In this document: positions 35,924-44,217 of the stretch, piece after piece
Layout: each line of letters starts with the position of its first letter
Numbering within the stretch: position 1 is the first letter of the stretch
Assembly (NCBI RefSeq): GCF_005116575.1
Contig: NZ_SWCN01000027.1
Span: forward strand, 1 to 64,000
DNA: 64,000 bases
Source of the DNA: Desulforhopalus sp. IMCC35007
GTDB lineage: Bacteria > Desulfobacterota > Desulfobulbia > Desulfobulbales > Desulfocapsaceae
Direction: 5' to 3'
Translations under genes and position numbers: made by a program
Notes under the pieces: generated by a model
The model's database searches: none
Told to the model about the DNA's origin: nothing
Seen by the model: only the letters and a program-made list of their open reading frames with translations

Positions 35924-37213
35924 ATGAATAAAGTTGTTATTGTCAGTGGATGCAGGACGGCTGTAGGTGCGTTTGGCGGTACTTTGAAAGATGTACCGGT
36001 CGTTGACCTGGGGGCTTTGGTCCTGCGCAACACTCTAGAAAAAGTTAGCCTGCGGCCGGCAAAGGGCAGTGATTTCAACCAGACTGTACCCAAAAAACTG
36101 GCCAACCAGGAAGAACTTGCCATGGAGAACAGGTACGCTAACTGGGATACAGCGGCAAGAGAGATTGCCATAGACGAGGTCATCATGGGCAATGTCCTGC
36201 AGGCCGGACAGGGGCAGAATCCTGCGCGGCAGGCCATGATCAGAGCGGGAATATGTAAGGAAACTCCTGCATTTGGTGTCAATAAAGTGTGTGGCTCGGG
36301 ACTGAAAGCGATCGCTCTTGCGGCCCAGTCGATCATGACCGGGCAGGCGGATGTAGTGCTGGCCGGTGGTCAGGAGAATATGAGCCAGGCACCGATGGCA
36401 ATGAGTAAAGCGCGCTGGGGCTACCGTATGGAACTCACGGGGGTTGGCGAGGTCCTTGATCTGATGGTCTATGATGCCCTGTATGAAATATTCTATGGTT
36501 ACCATATGGGGGTTACCGCCGAAAATATTGCCGGGAAATACAATATCAGTCGTGAAGATCAGGACCGACTGGCCTGTCTCAGTCATACCAGGGCAATGGA
36601 GGGGATTAACAAAGGATATTTTGCCGAGGAAATTGTTCCGGTGAAGGTGACGTCCCGCAAGGGGGAAATCGTCGTTGACCGTGATGAACGACCAATGGCC
36701 ACCGACATGGAAAAACTTGCCAGGCTCAGGCCGGTATTTGCTGAAAATGGAACCGTTACTGCGGGCAACGCCTCCGGTATCAACGACGGCGCAGCAGCGG
36801 TGCTGCTGATGAGTGAGGAAAAGGCCCGGCAGCTTGATCTGAAACCGCTCCTGACCATTGAGAGTTTCGCCTCCGGGGGACTTGATCCGGCGTTCATGGG
36901 CCTTGGTCCAGTTCCGGCAATCAATCGTGCTCTGAAACAGGCAAAAATGACCATTGGCGATATCGAGCTGATTGAACTGAATGAGGCTTTTGCCTCCCAG
37001 GCGATCGGTTGCATGCTTGAGCTTGGCATTGACATTGAAAAACCAAACCAGCTCGGCAGTGCAATCTCCATGGGCCATCCTGTTGGTTGCACCGGGGCCA
37101 GGCAGATGATCACCACGATCAGCCAGATGCAGCGCAACAACTACGCAACCGGGCTGATCAGCATGTGTATTGGCGGTGGCATGGGTATGGCCATGGTGGT
37201 GAGCAATAAGTGA
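35924..37213 (+). CDS. acetyl-CoA C-acetyltransferase (thiolase)
   Basis: This 429-residue thiolase cleaves acetoacetyl-CoA or longer 3-ketoacyl-CoA with CoA, or condenses acetyl-CoA in reverse. The nucleophilic Cys lies near residue 123 (VCGSGLKAI), a His near 385 in SMGHPVG, and the second catalytic Cys in GCTGAR. It is about 35 residues longer than typical thiolases because of an insert after VLRNTLEKV (LRPAKGSDFNQTVPKK up to NWDTAAREI). GGAG precedes the ATG. It stands 80 bases after the acyl-CoA synthetase and should be co-transcribed. Confidence 0.95.
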   Translation: MNKVVIVSGCRTAVGAFGGTLKDVPVVDLGALVLRNTLEKVSLRPAKGSDFNQTVPKKLANQEELAMENRYANWDTAAREIAIDEVIMGNVLQAGQGQNPARQAMIRAGICKETPAFGVNKVCGSGLKAIALAAQSIMTGQADVVLAGGQENMSQAPMAMSKARWGYRMELTGVGEVLDLMVYDALYEIFYGYHMGVTAENIAGKYNISREDQDRLACLSHTRAMEGINKGYFAEEIVPVKVTSRKGEIVVDRDERPMATDMEKLARLRPVFAENGTVTAGNASGINDGAAAVLLMSEEKARQLDLKPLLTIESFASGGLDPAFMGLGPVPAINRALKQAKMTIGDIELIELNEAFASQAIGCMLELGIDIEKPNQLGSAISMGHPVGCTGARQMITTISQMQRNNYATGLISMCIGGGMGMAMVVSNK

Positions 37214-37335
37214 TGGCGTCGAAAAATCCTTCATCTGCTTCGTTGCTGCACAATATTTCTCATTACGACGTACGTTAGTACGCCGAAATAAAAGATATTT
37301 TGCGCGCCTCGCATATGCAGTTTTTTACATAACCA
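37214..37335. repeat. REP-like imperfect palindromic element
   Basis: Between thiolase and hbd is an element with a central CGACGTACGT..AGTACGCC core. Its outer parts, ATGGCGTCGAAAAA and TTTTTTACATAACCAT, and CTGCTTCGTTGC against GCGCGCCTCGCA, are roughly complementary, so the whole can fold into one long imperfect hairpin. Elements of this look are dispersed in many delta- and gammaproteobacteria, as I recall. Other copies should exist elsewhere in the genome. Confidence 0.55.
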
Positions 37336-37439
37336 TCTTGTAGTTAGGCTTTTTGCGAGTTCATCGTAATTCAGAATCCAGACAGGGCGGGATAAACAGA
37401 ACGATTTTGGCTCGCCGAAAACAAATAGAGGAGCAGATC

Positions 37440-38288
37440 ATGCAGGTAAATACATTTGGTGTTATCGGGGCAGGTCAGATGGGCGGGGGGATAGCCCAGG
37501 TTGCAGCAGCAAGCGGGATGCAGGTTATTCTTCATGATATATCCACTGAATTCGTTGAGCGGGGGATGGCGGCAATAACTAAAAACCTGCGCCGCAGTGC
37601 GGAAAAAGGAAAAATATCCGACAGTGAAGTGCGGAGTATTCTTGGCCGGATTACCCCCAGTACCGATATGACTAAAATGCAATCGGCTGACTTTGTGGTT
37701 GAAGCTGCTTCTGAAAATCAGGAGATAAAATTCAAGATTTTTTGCCAGCTCGACGAAGTCTGTCCCCCCCATGCGATTCTCTCCTCCAACACTTCTTCTA
37801 TTCCAATTGGTCGTATTGCCTCCCGGACGAGAAGATCTGAAAAGGTGATCGGCATGCATTTCATGAATCCGGTGCCGGTGATGAAACTGGTTGAGGTTAT
37901 CCGGGCCCTTTCCACCTCCGATGAGACCTACCGGACAACCGTAGAACTTGCCGAAAAAATGGGAAAAACTCCAGCAGTCGCCAGTGATTTCCCCGGTTTT
38001 ATTGCCAACAGAATTCTGCTGCCGATGATCAATGAGGCCATATTCTGCCTCTTTCAAGGCGTTGGTAGCAAGGAGTCCATCGACACGGTGATGAAGCTTG
38101 GCATGAACCATCCCATGGGGCCTCTGGAACTTGCAGATCTTATTGGTCTTGATACGTGTCTGGCGATTCTGACTACCCTGCACCAGGGCATTGGCGATCC
38201 GAAATATCGCCCCTGTCCTCTGCTTCGCCAATACGTTGAGTCCGGCTGGCTGGGTCGAAAAAGCGGCAGAGGATTTTATCAATATTGA
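37440..38288 (+). CDS. hbd: 3-hydroxybutyryl-CoA dehydrogenase
   Basis: This 282-residue enzyme is the usual length. The NAD(P) Rossmann motif is GVIGAGQMGGGIAQ at the N-terminus, IGMHFMNPVPVMKLVEVI is the family signature with the catalytic His, and FPGFIANRI and MNHPMGPLELADLIGLD mark the C-terminal dimer domain. It interconverts 3-hydroxybutyryl-CoA and acetoacetyl-CoA. ATG at 37440 follows GAGGAG by six bases; the upstream frame from 37353 includes part of the repeat and is not coding. It belongs to the acyl-CoA cluster. Confidence 0.96.
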   Translation: MQVNTFGVIGAGQMGGGIAQVAAASGMQVILHDISTEFVERGMAAITKNLRRSAEKGKISDSEVRSILGRITPSTDMTKMQSADFVVEAASENQEIKFKIFCQLDEVCPPHAILSSNTSSIPIGRIASRTRRSEKVIGMHFMNPVPVMKLVEVIRALSTSDETYRTTVELAEKMGKTPAVASDFPGFIANRILLPMINEAIFCLFQGVGSKESIDTVMKLGMNHPMGPLELADLIGLDTCLAILTTLHQGIGDPKYRPCPLLRQYVESGWLGRKSGRGFYQY

Positions 38289-38357
38289 TGGGATTGTAGG
38301 AACATGAACCACTAAAGTAATAGATAGAGCCAAACACCAACCAATGGGAGCAATACG

Positions 38358-39503
38358 ATGAACTTTGAATTGACCGAAGAACAGAATCTCATCCGCGACA
38401 TGGTAAGAACTTTTGCCGAGACAGAGCTCGCACCATCGGCGGACGAGCGTGATGAGCAGGAGCTTTTTGACCGTGACCTGATGTTTGCAAGACTTGCCGA
38501 CCTTGGCTTGACAGGCATCGTTTTTCCTGAGGAATATGGGGGAGCAGGAGCTGATTATATCAGCTATGCGATCGCGGTGGAAGAGTTGTCGAGGGTATGC
38601 GCCTCAACCGGGGTAACGCTGTCTGCCCACCTCTCACTCGGCTCTAATCCCATCAATCTTTTCGGTACCTACGAACAGAAAAAGAAATTTCTTACGCCAC
38701 TGGCCACAGGTGAGGCCATGGGTGCTTTCGGGCTGACCGAGCCTTCCGCAGGCTCTGATGCCGGGGGAACGAGAACAACCGCTATGCGAGAAGGTGGGAA
38801 CTGGCTTGTCAACGGCAGTAAAATTTTTATAACCAACGCCGGAGAGGCGGAAACCTATATCGTTTTTGCCAGGACAGACAAAAATGCCGAGAAGCATCAC
38901 GGGATCAGTGCCTTTATCGTTGAGAAAGGGACTCCAGGATTCAGTTTCGGCAAAAAAGAGAAAAAAATGGGTATCCGCTCATCGCCAACCATGGAGCTGG
39001 TCTTTGAAAATTGCCAGGTGCCGCTGGAAAATTTACTGGGCGAAGAAGGCAAAGGCTTCAAGGTCGCCATGAAAACCCTGGATGGCGGGCGGATCGGTAT
39101 TGCTTCTCAGGCCCTTGGCATTGCCCAGGGCGCACTCGATGCCACTGTTAAATATGTCACCGACAGAGAGCAGTTCAATAAACCGCTCAGCGCCTTTCAG
39201 GGGGTCCAGTTTCAATTGGCCGATATGGCAACCCAGGTCGAAGCGGCAAGGCTACTGGTCTATAACGCAGCCTACCGTGCCAGCAACGGCCTGTCTTACT
39301 CCCAGGAGTCGGCCATGGCCAAACTTTTTGCCAGTGAAACCGCAATGAAGATTACAACTCAGGCTGTGCAGTTGCATGGTGGCTACGGCTATACCCGCGA
39401 TTTCCCCGTAGAGAGAATGATGCGTGATGCGAAGATTACCGAGATTTACGAGGGTACAAGTGAGGTTCAGCGTATTGTTATCGGTGCGGGTCTGACCCGT
39501 TAA
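38358..39503 (+). CDS. short-chain acyl-CoA dehydrogenase (butyryl-CoA type)
   Basis: This 381-residue FAD enzyme oxidises acyl-CoA to enoyl-CoA, passing electrons to ETF. Signatures: [16 protein letters not shown] and a catalytic Glu near residue 366 in [13 protein letters not shown], the position typical of short-chain enzymes; [22 protein letters not shown] is the family motif (given in parts: [18 protein letters not shown]). GGGAG precedes the ATG. A strong terminator follows six bases after the stop codon, so the membrane oxidoreductase downstream may need read-through or its own promoter. No ETF genes lie in the window. Confidence 0.95.
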   Translation: MNFELTEEQNLIRDMVRTFAETELAPSADERDEQELFDRDLMFARLADLGLTGIVFPEEYGGAGADYISYAIAVEELSRVCASTGVTLSAHLSLGSNPINLFGTYEQKKKFLTPLATGEAMGAFGLTEPSAGSDAGGTRTTAMREGGNWLVNGSKIFITNAGEAETYIVFARTDKNAEKHHGISAFIVEKGTPGFSFGKKEKKMGIRSSPTMELVFENCQVPLENLLGEEGKGFKVAMKTLDGGRIGIASQALGIAQGALDATVKYVTDREQFNKPLSAFQGVQFQLADMATQVEAARLLVYNAAYRASNGLSYSQESAMAKLFASETAMKITTQAVQLHGGYGYTRDFPVERMMRDAKITEIYEGTSEVQRIVIGAGLTR

Positions 39504-39508
39504 GAAAA

Positions 39509-39542
39509 GAAAAGGAATGGCTTTGAGCCGTTCCTTTTCTTT
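39509..39542 (+). terminator. strong hairpin terminator inside the acyl-CoA cluster
   Basis: GAAAAGGAATGGC (39509-39521) pairs fully (one G-U) with GCCGTTCCTTTTC (39527-39539) around TTTGA, then TTT. The stem is 13 bp. It stands between the acyl-CoA dehydrogenase and the next gene of the same pathway. Confidence 0.85.
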
Positions 39543-39577
39543 ACAAAAACTTGCACGTAAAAAATCCGGAGACCGTA

Positions 39578-41566
39578 ATGGAATTCACCCGTGAAATTTA
39601 CTGGAATGTGGGTCATGGGCTAACGACACTCGCACCCATGTATCTGTTGGCCCTTGCGGCTGTCTCTGTTCTTGTGTATGGCACTCTACAGCGCATCAGG
39701 ATCTATAGGCTGGGTCAGCCCATAAAGCGAAGCGATCAACCGGCAGCCAGGCTGGCGGCAATGGTGCGCAACGTGTTGCTCCAGACCCGGGTATTGCGAG
39801 TGAAGGGGCCGGGAGTTGCCCACGCCATTTTTTTCTGGGGATTTGTGGCGCTTTTTATCGGTACGTCGCTCATCGTGGTCCAGGCTGATTTTACCGACCT
39901 GCTTTTTGATTTTGTCTTCCTCAAAGGTACCTTTTATAAGATCTTCAGTATTGTTCTGGATATCGCAGGCGGCGCGGCAATCCTGATGTTGTCCGGTCTG
40001 CTGGTGCGACGTTGGATCGTCCGGCCTCCGGGACTTGAGACCAGGCGTGATGATGTCATCATGCACTCGCTTTTGTTTACAATCCTGCTGACCGGTTTTT
40101 TGATAGAGGGAGCGAGAATGGCAGTGACCGAAATGAACACTCCTCTTTCGTACTGGTCGCCGCTTGGGCTGGTGGTTGCAAAAGGACTGAGCGGCGGTAT
40201 GACTGAACAGTCTCTCCTCACCTTGCACAGGGGGCTCTGGTGGCTCCATCTGCTCCTGGCGATGCTGTTTATCTCTTTGATTCCGTACACCAAATTTCGA
40301 CACATATTGACCACGAGTCTGAACTGTTTTTTTGCTGACCGTGGTCCCGTCGGCAAACTTGCCACCGTTGATCTGGAGAATGAAGAGATCGAGAACTTTG
40401 GCGCCCGGCAGGTAACCGAGCTGAGCTGGAAGGATATCTTTGACAGCGACGCCTGTACGCTCTGTAAGCGTTGTCAGGACAGGTGCCCGGCATTTGCCAC
40501 GGACAAACCTCTTTCCCCGATGAAGCTTATCAATCGAATAGGCGAGATCGCCGCGACCAATCCGGCAATGGATCTTATCGATGCCGTGGTAAAAGATGCC
40601 ATCTGGTCCTGTACGACCTGCCGTGCCTGTCAGGATATATGTCCGGCTTCGATTGAACATGTCAACAAGATCATCGAAATGCGGCGTAACCTGGTGCTGA
40701 TGGAGGGAGAATTTCCCGGCGAGGAAGTCATGGCCGCCATGGAGCAGGTTGAAGTGAACGGCAATCCATTGGGGATGGGCTATGCGGCCCGGGGTGATTG
40801 GGCGGAGGGTTTGAATGTGCCCAGCCTTGCCGATGATCCTCATGTCGATGTTCTTTATTTTGTTGGCTGCTACGCAAGTTTTGACAAGCGCAACATGAAA
40901 GTTGCCAGGGATTTCGTCACCCTGTGCCATGCCGCTGGTATTAAAGTCGGCATTCTTGGCAAGGAAGAAAAGTGTTGCGGTGAACCGGTACGTAAGATGG
41001 GCAACGAATATCTCTATCAGACTCTGGCTGTGGAAAATATCGAGGCCCTGCAAAGATATGGCGTTACGAAAATCGTCACGTCCTGCCCGCACTGTTTCAA
41101 CACCTTAGCAAAAGACTACCGGGATCTTGGCCTGACCGTCCACGTTGAATCCCATGCAGTTTTCCTGGCCGGGCTGGTACAAGAAGGCAAATTACCACTC
41201 AGGCCGGAGAGCTTTGACTGTACCTATCATGATTCCTGCTATCTCGGCCGGCATAACGGTATCTATGCAGCGCCTCGACAGCTGATAAAAGCGGCGGGGG
41301 GCCATCTCGTCGAAATGGCGAAAAACCGCGACCAGGCATTTTGCTGCAGTGCCGGGGGCGGCAGGATTCTGGCTGAGGAGAAACTCGGTACGAGGATTAG
41401 TATTAAAAGGGTGGAAATGGCCGCTGCGACCGGCGCGCAGACACTGCTTTCCAACTGTCCGTTCTGCCTGACCATGTTTGAAGATGGGGTGAAAGGGGCA
41501 AATGTCGAGGAGAGTCTAAGGCCCCGGGATATTACTGAGATCCTGGTTGAGCGCCTCTCCGGCTGA
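39578..41566 (+). CDS. ETF:(mena)quinone oxidoreductase-like membrane FeS protein
   Basis: This 662-residue protein has an N-terminal NarI-like membrane domain with about five or six helices (MYLLALAAVSVLVYG, IFFWGFVALFIGTSLIVV, LLLAMLFISLIPY; His residues for b hemes). Next are two [4Fe-4S] motifs, CTLCKRCQDRCP near residue 292 and CTTCRACQDICP near 344. Two CCG domains follow (EEKCCGEP with SCPHCFNT, and FCCSAGGG with CPFC). This build is that of EMO-type enzymes that carry electrons from acyl-CoA dehydrogenase/ETF to menaquinone. GGAG precedes the ATG at 39578; TTG 39551 is less likely. It supports respiratory fatty-acid oxidation. Confidence 0.88.
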   Translation: MEFTREIYWNVGHGLTTLAPMYLLALAAVSVLVYGTLQRIRIYRLGQPIKRSDQPAARLAAMVRNVLLQTRVLRVKGPGVAHAIFFWGFVALFIGTSLIVVQADFTDLLFDFVFLKGTFYKIFSIVLDIAGGAAILMLSGLLVRRWIVRPPGLETRRDDVIMHSLLFTILLTGFLIEGARMAVTEMNTPLSYWSPLGLVVAKGLSGGMTEQSLLTLHRGLWWLHLLLAMLFISLIPYTKFRHILTTSLNCFFADRGPVGKLATVDLENEEIENFGARQVTELSWKDIFDSDACTLCKRCQDRCPAFATDKPLSPMKLINRIGEIAATNPAMDLIDAVVKDAIWSCTTCRACQDICPASIEHVNKIIEMRRNLVLMEGEFPGEEVMAAMEQVEVNGNPLGMGYAARGDWAEGLNVPSLADDPHVDVLYFVGCYASFDKRNMKVARDFVTLCHAAGIKVGILGKEEKCCGEPVRKMGNEYLYQTLAVENIEALQRYGVTKIVTSCPHCFNTLAKDYRDLGLTVHVESHAVFLAGLVQEGKLPLRPESFDCTYHDSCYLGRHNGIYAAPRQLIKAAGGHLVEMAKNRDQAFCCSAGGGRILAEEKLGTRISIKRVEMAAATGAQTLLSNCPFCLTMFEDGVKGANVEESLRPRDITEILVERLSG

Positions 41567-41862
41567 TTGGGCCGGAGGCTTTCAGCGGATAACATCCATT
41601 GCTTTATGGAAAAAAGCATGAAAATTCCTGTGGGTATTAAACAGGTTCGGGATATGGAATCGAAATTTAAGGATGGATGCAGATGGCGTCTGGTATGACA
41701 GAAACGACGTTACCGTGCTCTGTAGTGGAACCGGTCAGGTCAGGGAGACCATGAAAGAAGCCTGCCGGCGCTGTAAAGATTGGTAGTACGTGTCAAGGGA
41801 ACCTTTCTAGATTAAACCTATTGCTATGCTCCGGTATTCCTGGAGTATGATGGAGAGTCTCA
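41567..41862 (+). other. gap with possible 37-codon ORF
   Basis: Between the FeS protein and the CoA-transferase. An ORF at 41673-41786 reads MDADGVWYDRNDVTVL, SGTGQVRE and ends EACRRCKDW, and a different short frame precedes it (MKIPVGIKQVRDMESK). Together they look like a decayed or very small Cys-containing gene. Near 41829-41849 a GCTCC..GGAGT hairpin stands before the CoA-transferase start. Confidence 0.3.
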
Positions 41863-43872
41863 ATGCCGATGGAAAAGCCTTTTACGCAAACCAGGACATT
41901 TAAAACCCTGCTCAACCAGTTCCAGACAACCTATACCAAGAAGGATAAAATTGTTTCTGCGGAAGAGGCCGTTCGCATGATCAGGGACAACGACACTATC
42001 GCAGTTGGCGGTTTTGCAAGTGTCGGGGTATGTGAGGAGATCGCCGCTGCACTGGAGCAATACTATCTCGAGACAGGGGCCCCAAAAGACCTGACCCTGA
42101 TGTTCGCGGTTGCCACCGGGCCCGGTAACGACACCAATAAAGGCCTTAATCATCTGGCCCACGAAGGACTCATAAAACGTATTATCGGCGGTCACTGGGG
42201 ATTGGCTCCGAAAATTCAGAAGTTGGTCGTGGAAAATAAGGTGGTGGCTTATAACCTGCCTCAGGGCATTATCAGTCATATGTATCGCAACATTGCTTCG
42301 CAGAAATCCGGTATATTCTCCGATGTCGGCCTGGGAACCTTTGTCGATCCCCGCAACGGTGGCGGCAAGCTCAACGAGAAGACCACGGAGAATATCGTCC
42401 GGCTCATGGAGATCGATGGCAAAGAATATCTTTATTATAAAACCCTGCCGATCAATATAGCGGTTATCCGGGGAACCACAGCCGACACCAATGGCAATAT
42501 CACTATGGAGAAAGAGGCCCTGACCTTAGAGTCCCTTTCCATTGCCATGGCCGCAAGAAATTCCGGTGGACTGGTCATAGCTCAGGTTGAGCGGGTGTGT
42601 CGGGCTGGGACCCTTAATTCACGGCAGGTCAAGATTCCCGGTATCCTTGTTGACTGCGTGGTGGTGGCTCGTCCTGAAAACCACTGGCAGACATTGGGGG
42701 AACCCTACAATCCTGCCTTCAGTGGGGAAATGGAGGTTCCCATGGACGCGATTCCAGCCATGGAACTGTGTTGTCGAAAGGTTATTGCCAGACGCGCCGC
42801 TTTTGAGATCAAACCAAACTGTGTGGTCAATCTCGGCATCGGGGTACCGGAAGGCATTGCCAGCGTGGCCAACGAGGAGCAGATCCTCGATTTTATGACC
42901 ATGACGGCCGAACCCGGAGTCATAGGTGGGCTTCCGGCCGGGGGAGGCAATTTCGGGGCCGCCACCAACGCCACTGCCGTCATTGATCAGCCATATCAAT
43001 TCGATTTTTATAACGGTGGGGGCGTGGACGTGGCCTTTCTGGGCATGGCCGAAGCTGACCGGGCCGGGAATGTCAACGTGAGCAAGTTTGGCAAGAAATT
43101 GTCCGGGGCCGGGGGATTCATTAATATCAGCCAGAATTCCAAAAAGGTCGTGTTCATGGGCACATTCACCGCCGGGGGGATGAAATATGAGATCGATGAC
43201 GGCCGCCTTATTATCAAAGAAGAGGGGCGTCTGAGAAAATTCGTTGATAAGGTGAATCATATTACTTTCAGCGGTTCTTATGGAGCAAAGTCAAAGAGGA
43301 AGATACTCTATATTACGGAACGATGCGTCTTTGAGTTGGGAACAGAGGGGCCTGAACTGATTGAAATCGCCCCCGGCCTGGATCTTCAGAAAGACATTCT
43401 CGATCATATGGATTTCAAACCTGTCATCCGTGAGCCGCTTAAACGGATGGACGCGCGCATTTTTAAACCCGCTAAAATGGAGTTGAAGGATGATCTTCTG
43501 AATATTTCGGTCGAAGACCGGATCACCTTTGATCACGATACCGAAACTCTGTTTGCTAATCTTGCAGGATATAAGGTCAAATCCATCGATGATGTCAATG
43601 CAATCGGGGATACCATTGCCCGTCTTCTCAAACCCCTGGGGAGAAAGGTCCCCGCCATCGGCAACTACGATCAGTTTGTCATCGATGCCGACCTGATTGA
43701 TGAATATGCAGCGATGCAGCAGACGCTGGTAGAGAATTATTTTTCCAAGGTCAGCCGATATACCACCAGTGCCTTTCTCAGGATGAAGCTGGGCGATGCC
43801 CTGGAAAAACGCGGTGTACCGCCGCATATCTATGAAAGCCCGGAGGAGGCCCACGGTTTTCTGAAAAATTGA
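41863..43872 (+). CDS. fused acyl-CoA:carboxylate CoA-transferase with C-terminal extension
   Basis: This 669-residue family I CoA-transferase has alpha and beta halves on one chain. The first half contains VGGFASVGVCEEI and the second NLGIGVPEGIASV with a probable catalytic Glu near residue 349 (TAEPGVIGGLPAGGG). It resembles propionate or acetoacetate CoA-transferases (YdiF type, about 530 residues). The extra C-terminal ~135 residues (MELKDDLLNISVEDRITF to ESPEEAHGFLKN), not typical, hold a predicted helical segment. It would swap CoA between acetate, butyrate or acetoacetate, fitting the cluster upstream. GGAGAG precedes the ATG. A terminator follows. Confidence 0.9.
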   Translation: MPMEKPFTQTRTFKTLLNQFQTTYTKKDKIVSAEEAVRMIRDNDTIAVGGFASVGVCEEIAAALEQYYLETGAPKDLTLMFAVATGPGNDTNKGLNHLAHEGLIKRIIGGHWGLAPKIQKLVVENKVVAYNLPQGIISHMYRNIASQKSGIFSDVGLGTFVDPRNGGGKLNEKTTENIVRLMEIDGKEYLYYKTLPINIAVIRGTTADTNGNITMEKEALTLESLSIAMAARNSGGLVIAQVERVCRAGTLNSRQVKIPGILVDCVVVARPENHWQTLGEPYNPAFSGEMEVPMDAIPAMELCCRKVIARRAAFEIKPNCVVNLGIGVPEGIASVANEEQILDFMTMTAEPGVIGGLPAGGGNFGAATNATAVIDQPYQFDFYNGGGVDVAFLGMAEADRAGNVNVSKFGKKLSGAGGFINISQNSKKVVFMGTFTAGGMKYEIDDGRLIIKEEGRLRKFVDKVNHITFSGSYGAKSKRKILYITERCVFELGTEGPELIEIAPGLDLQKDILDHMDFKPVIREPLKRMDARIFKPAKMELKDDLLNISVEDRITFDHDTETLFANLAGYKVKSIDDVNAIGDTIARLLKPLGRKVPAIGNYDQFVIDADLIDEYAAMQQTLVENYFSKVSRYTTSAFLRMKLGDALEKRGVPPHIYESPEEAHGFLKN

Positions 43873-43925
43873 ATCGAGAAAATTTTCGTTGAAGATTAAC
43901 ATCCCCAAAACAAGCAGAAAGGCTC

Positions 43926-43961
43926 AGCCCGGTGGATGGGAACAAAGCCGGGACTTTTTTT
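43926..43961 (+). terminator. terminator after CoA-transferase
   Basis: AGCCCGG (43926-43932) pairs with CCGGGACT, with one bulged A, across a 15-base loop; seven T follow. It lies 55 bases after the stop codon. Confidence 0.7.
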
Positions 43962-44217
43962 AGTATTCGCTTGTCGGGTGCTCAGTTCAGCACCCTTTGA
44001 GAGGTACATGTCTTGCCGGTTGTTTTCTTGAATAAATGCAAAGAAAACAACCGGTCCGGTACTAACTCTTCTCCTGTTCTCCGATTTTTGTTACTAGTGA
44101 GTCTCCAACCATCTCCAACTTTGCACAAGTTTGTCCCAAGTCATAGCAATAGAATGCAACTGAGACATGGGTGATGGATTGAACAGAATCGTATCATCTG
44201 GAAAAAATGGAGAGGAT
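43962..44217. other. promoter region of the Cache kinase operon
   Basis: No gene is visible. An inverted pair GAAAACAACCGG near 44020-44055 (GCCGGTTGTTTTCTTG and AAGAAAACAACCGGT) can form a long hairpin of about 14 bp and may be a second terminator or an operator. Confidence 0.45.

Noticed and set aside
36035-37234. 399-codon open frame on the minus strand
   Set aside because: It is fully antisense to the thiolase gene, has unlikely His/Cys-rich composition and no family signature. The same holds for 39686-41092 and 34816-35718 on the minus strand.
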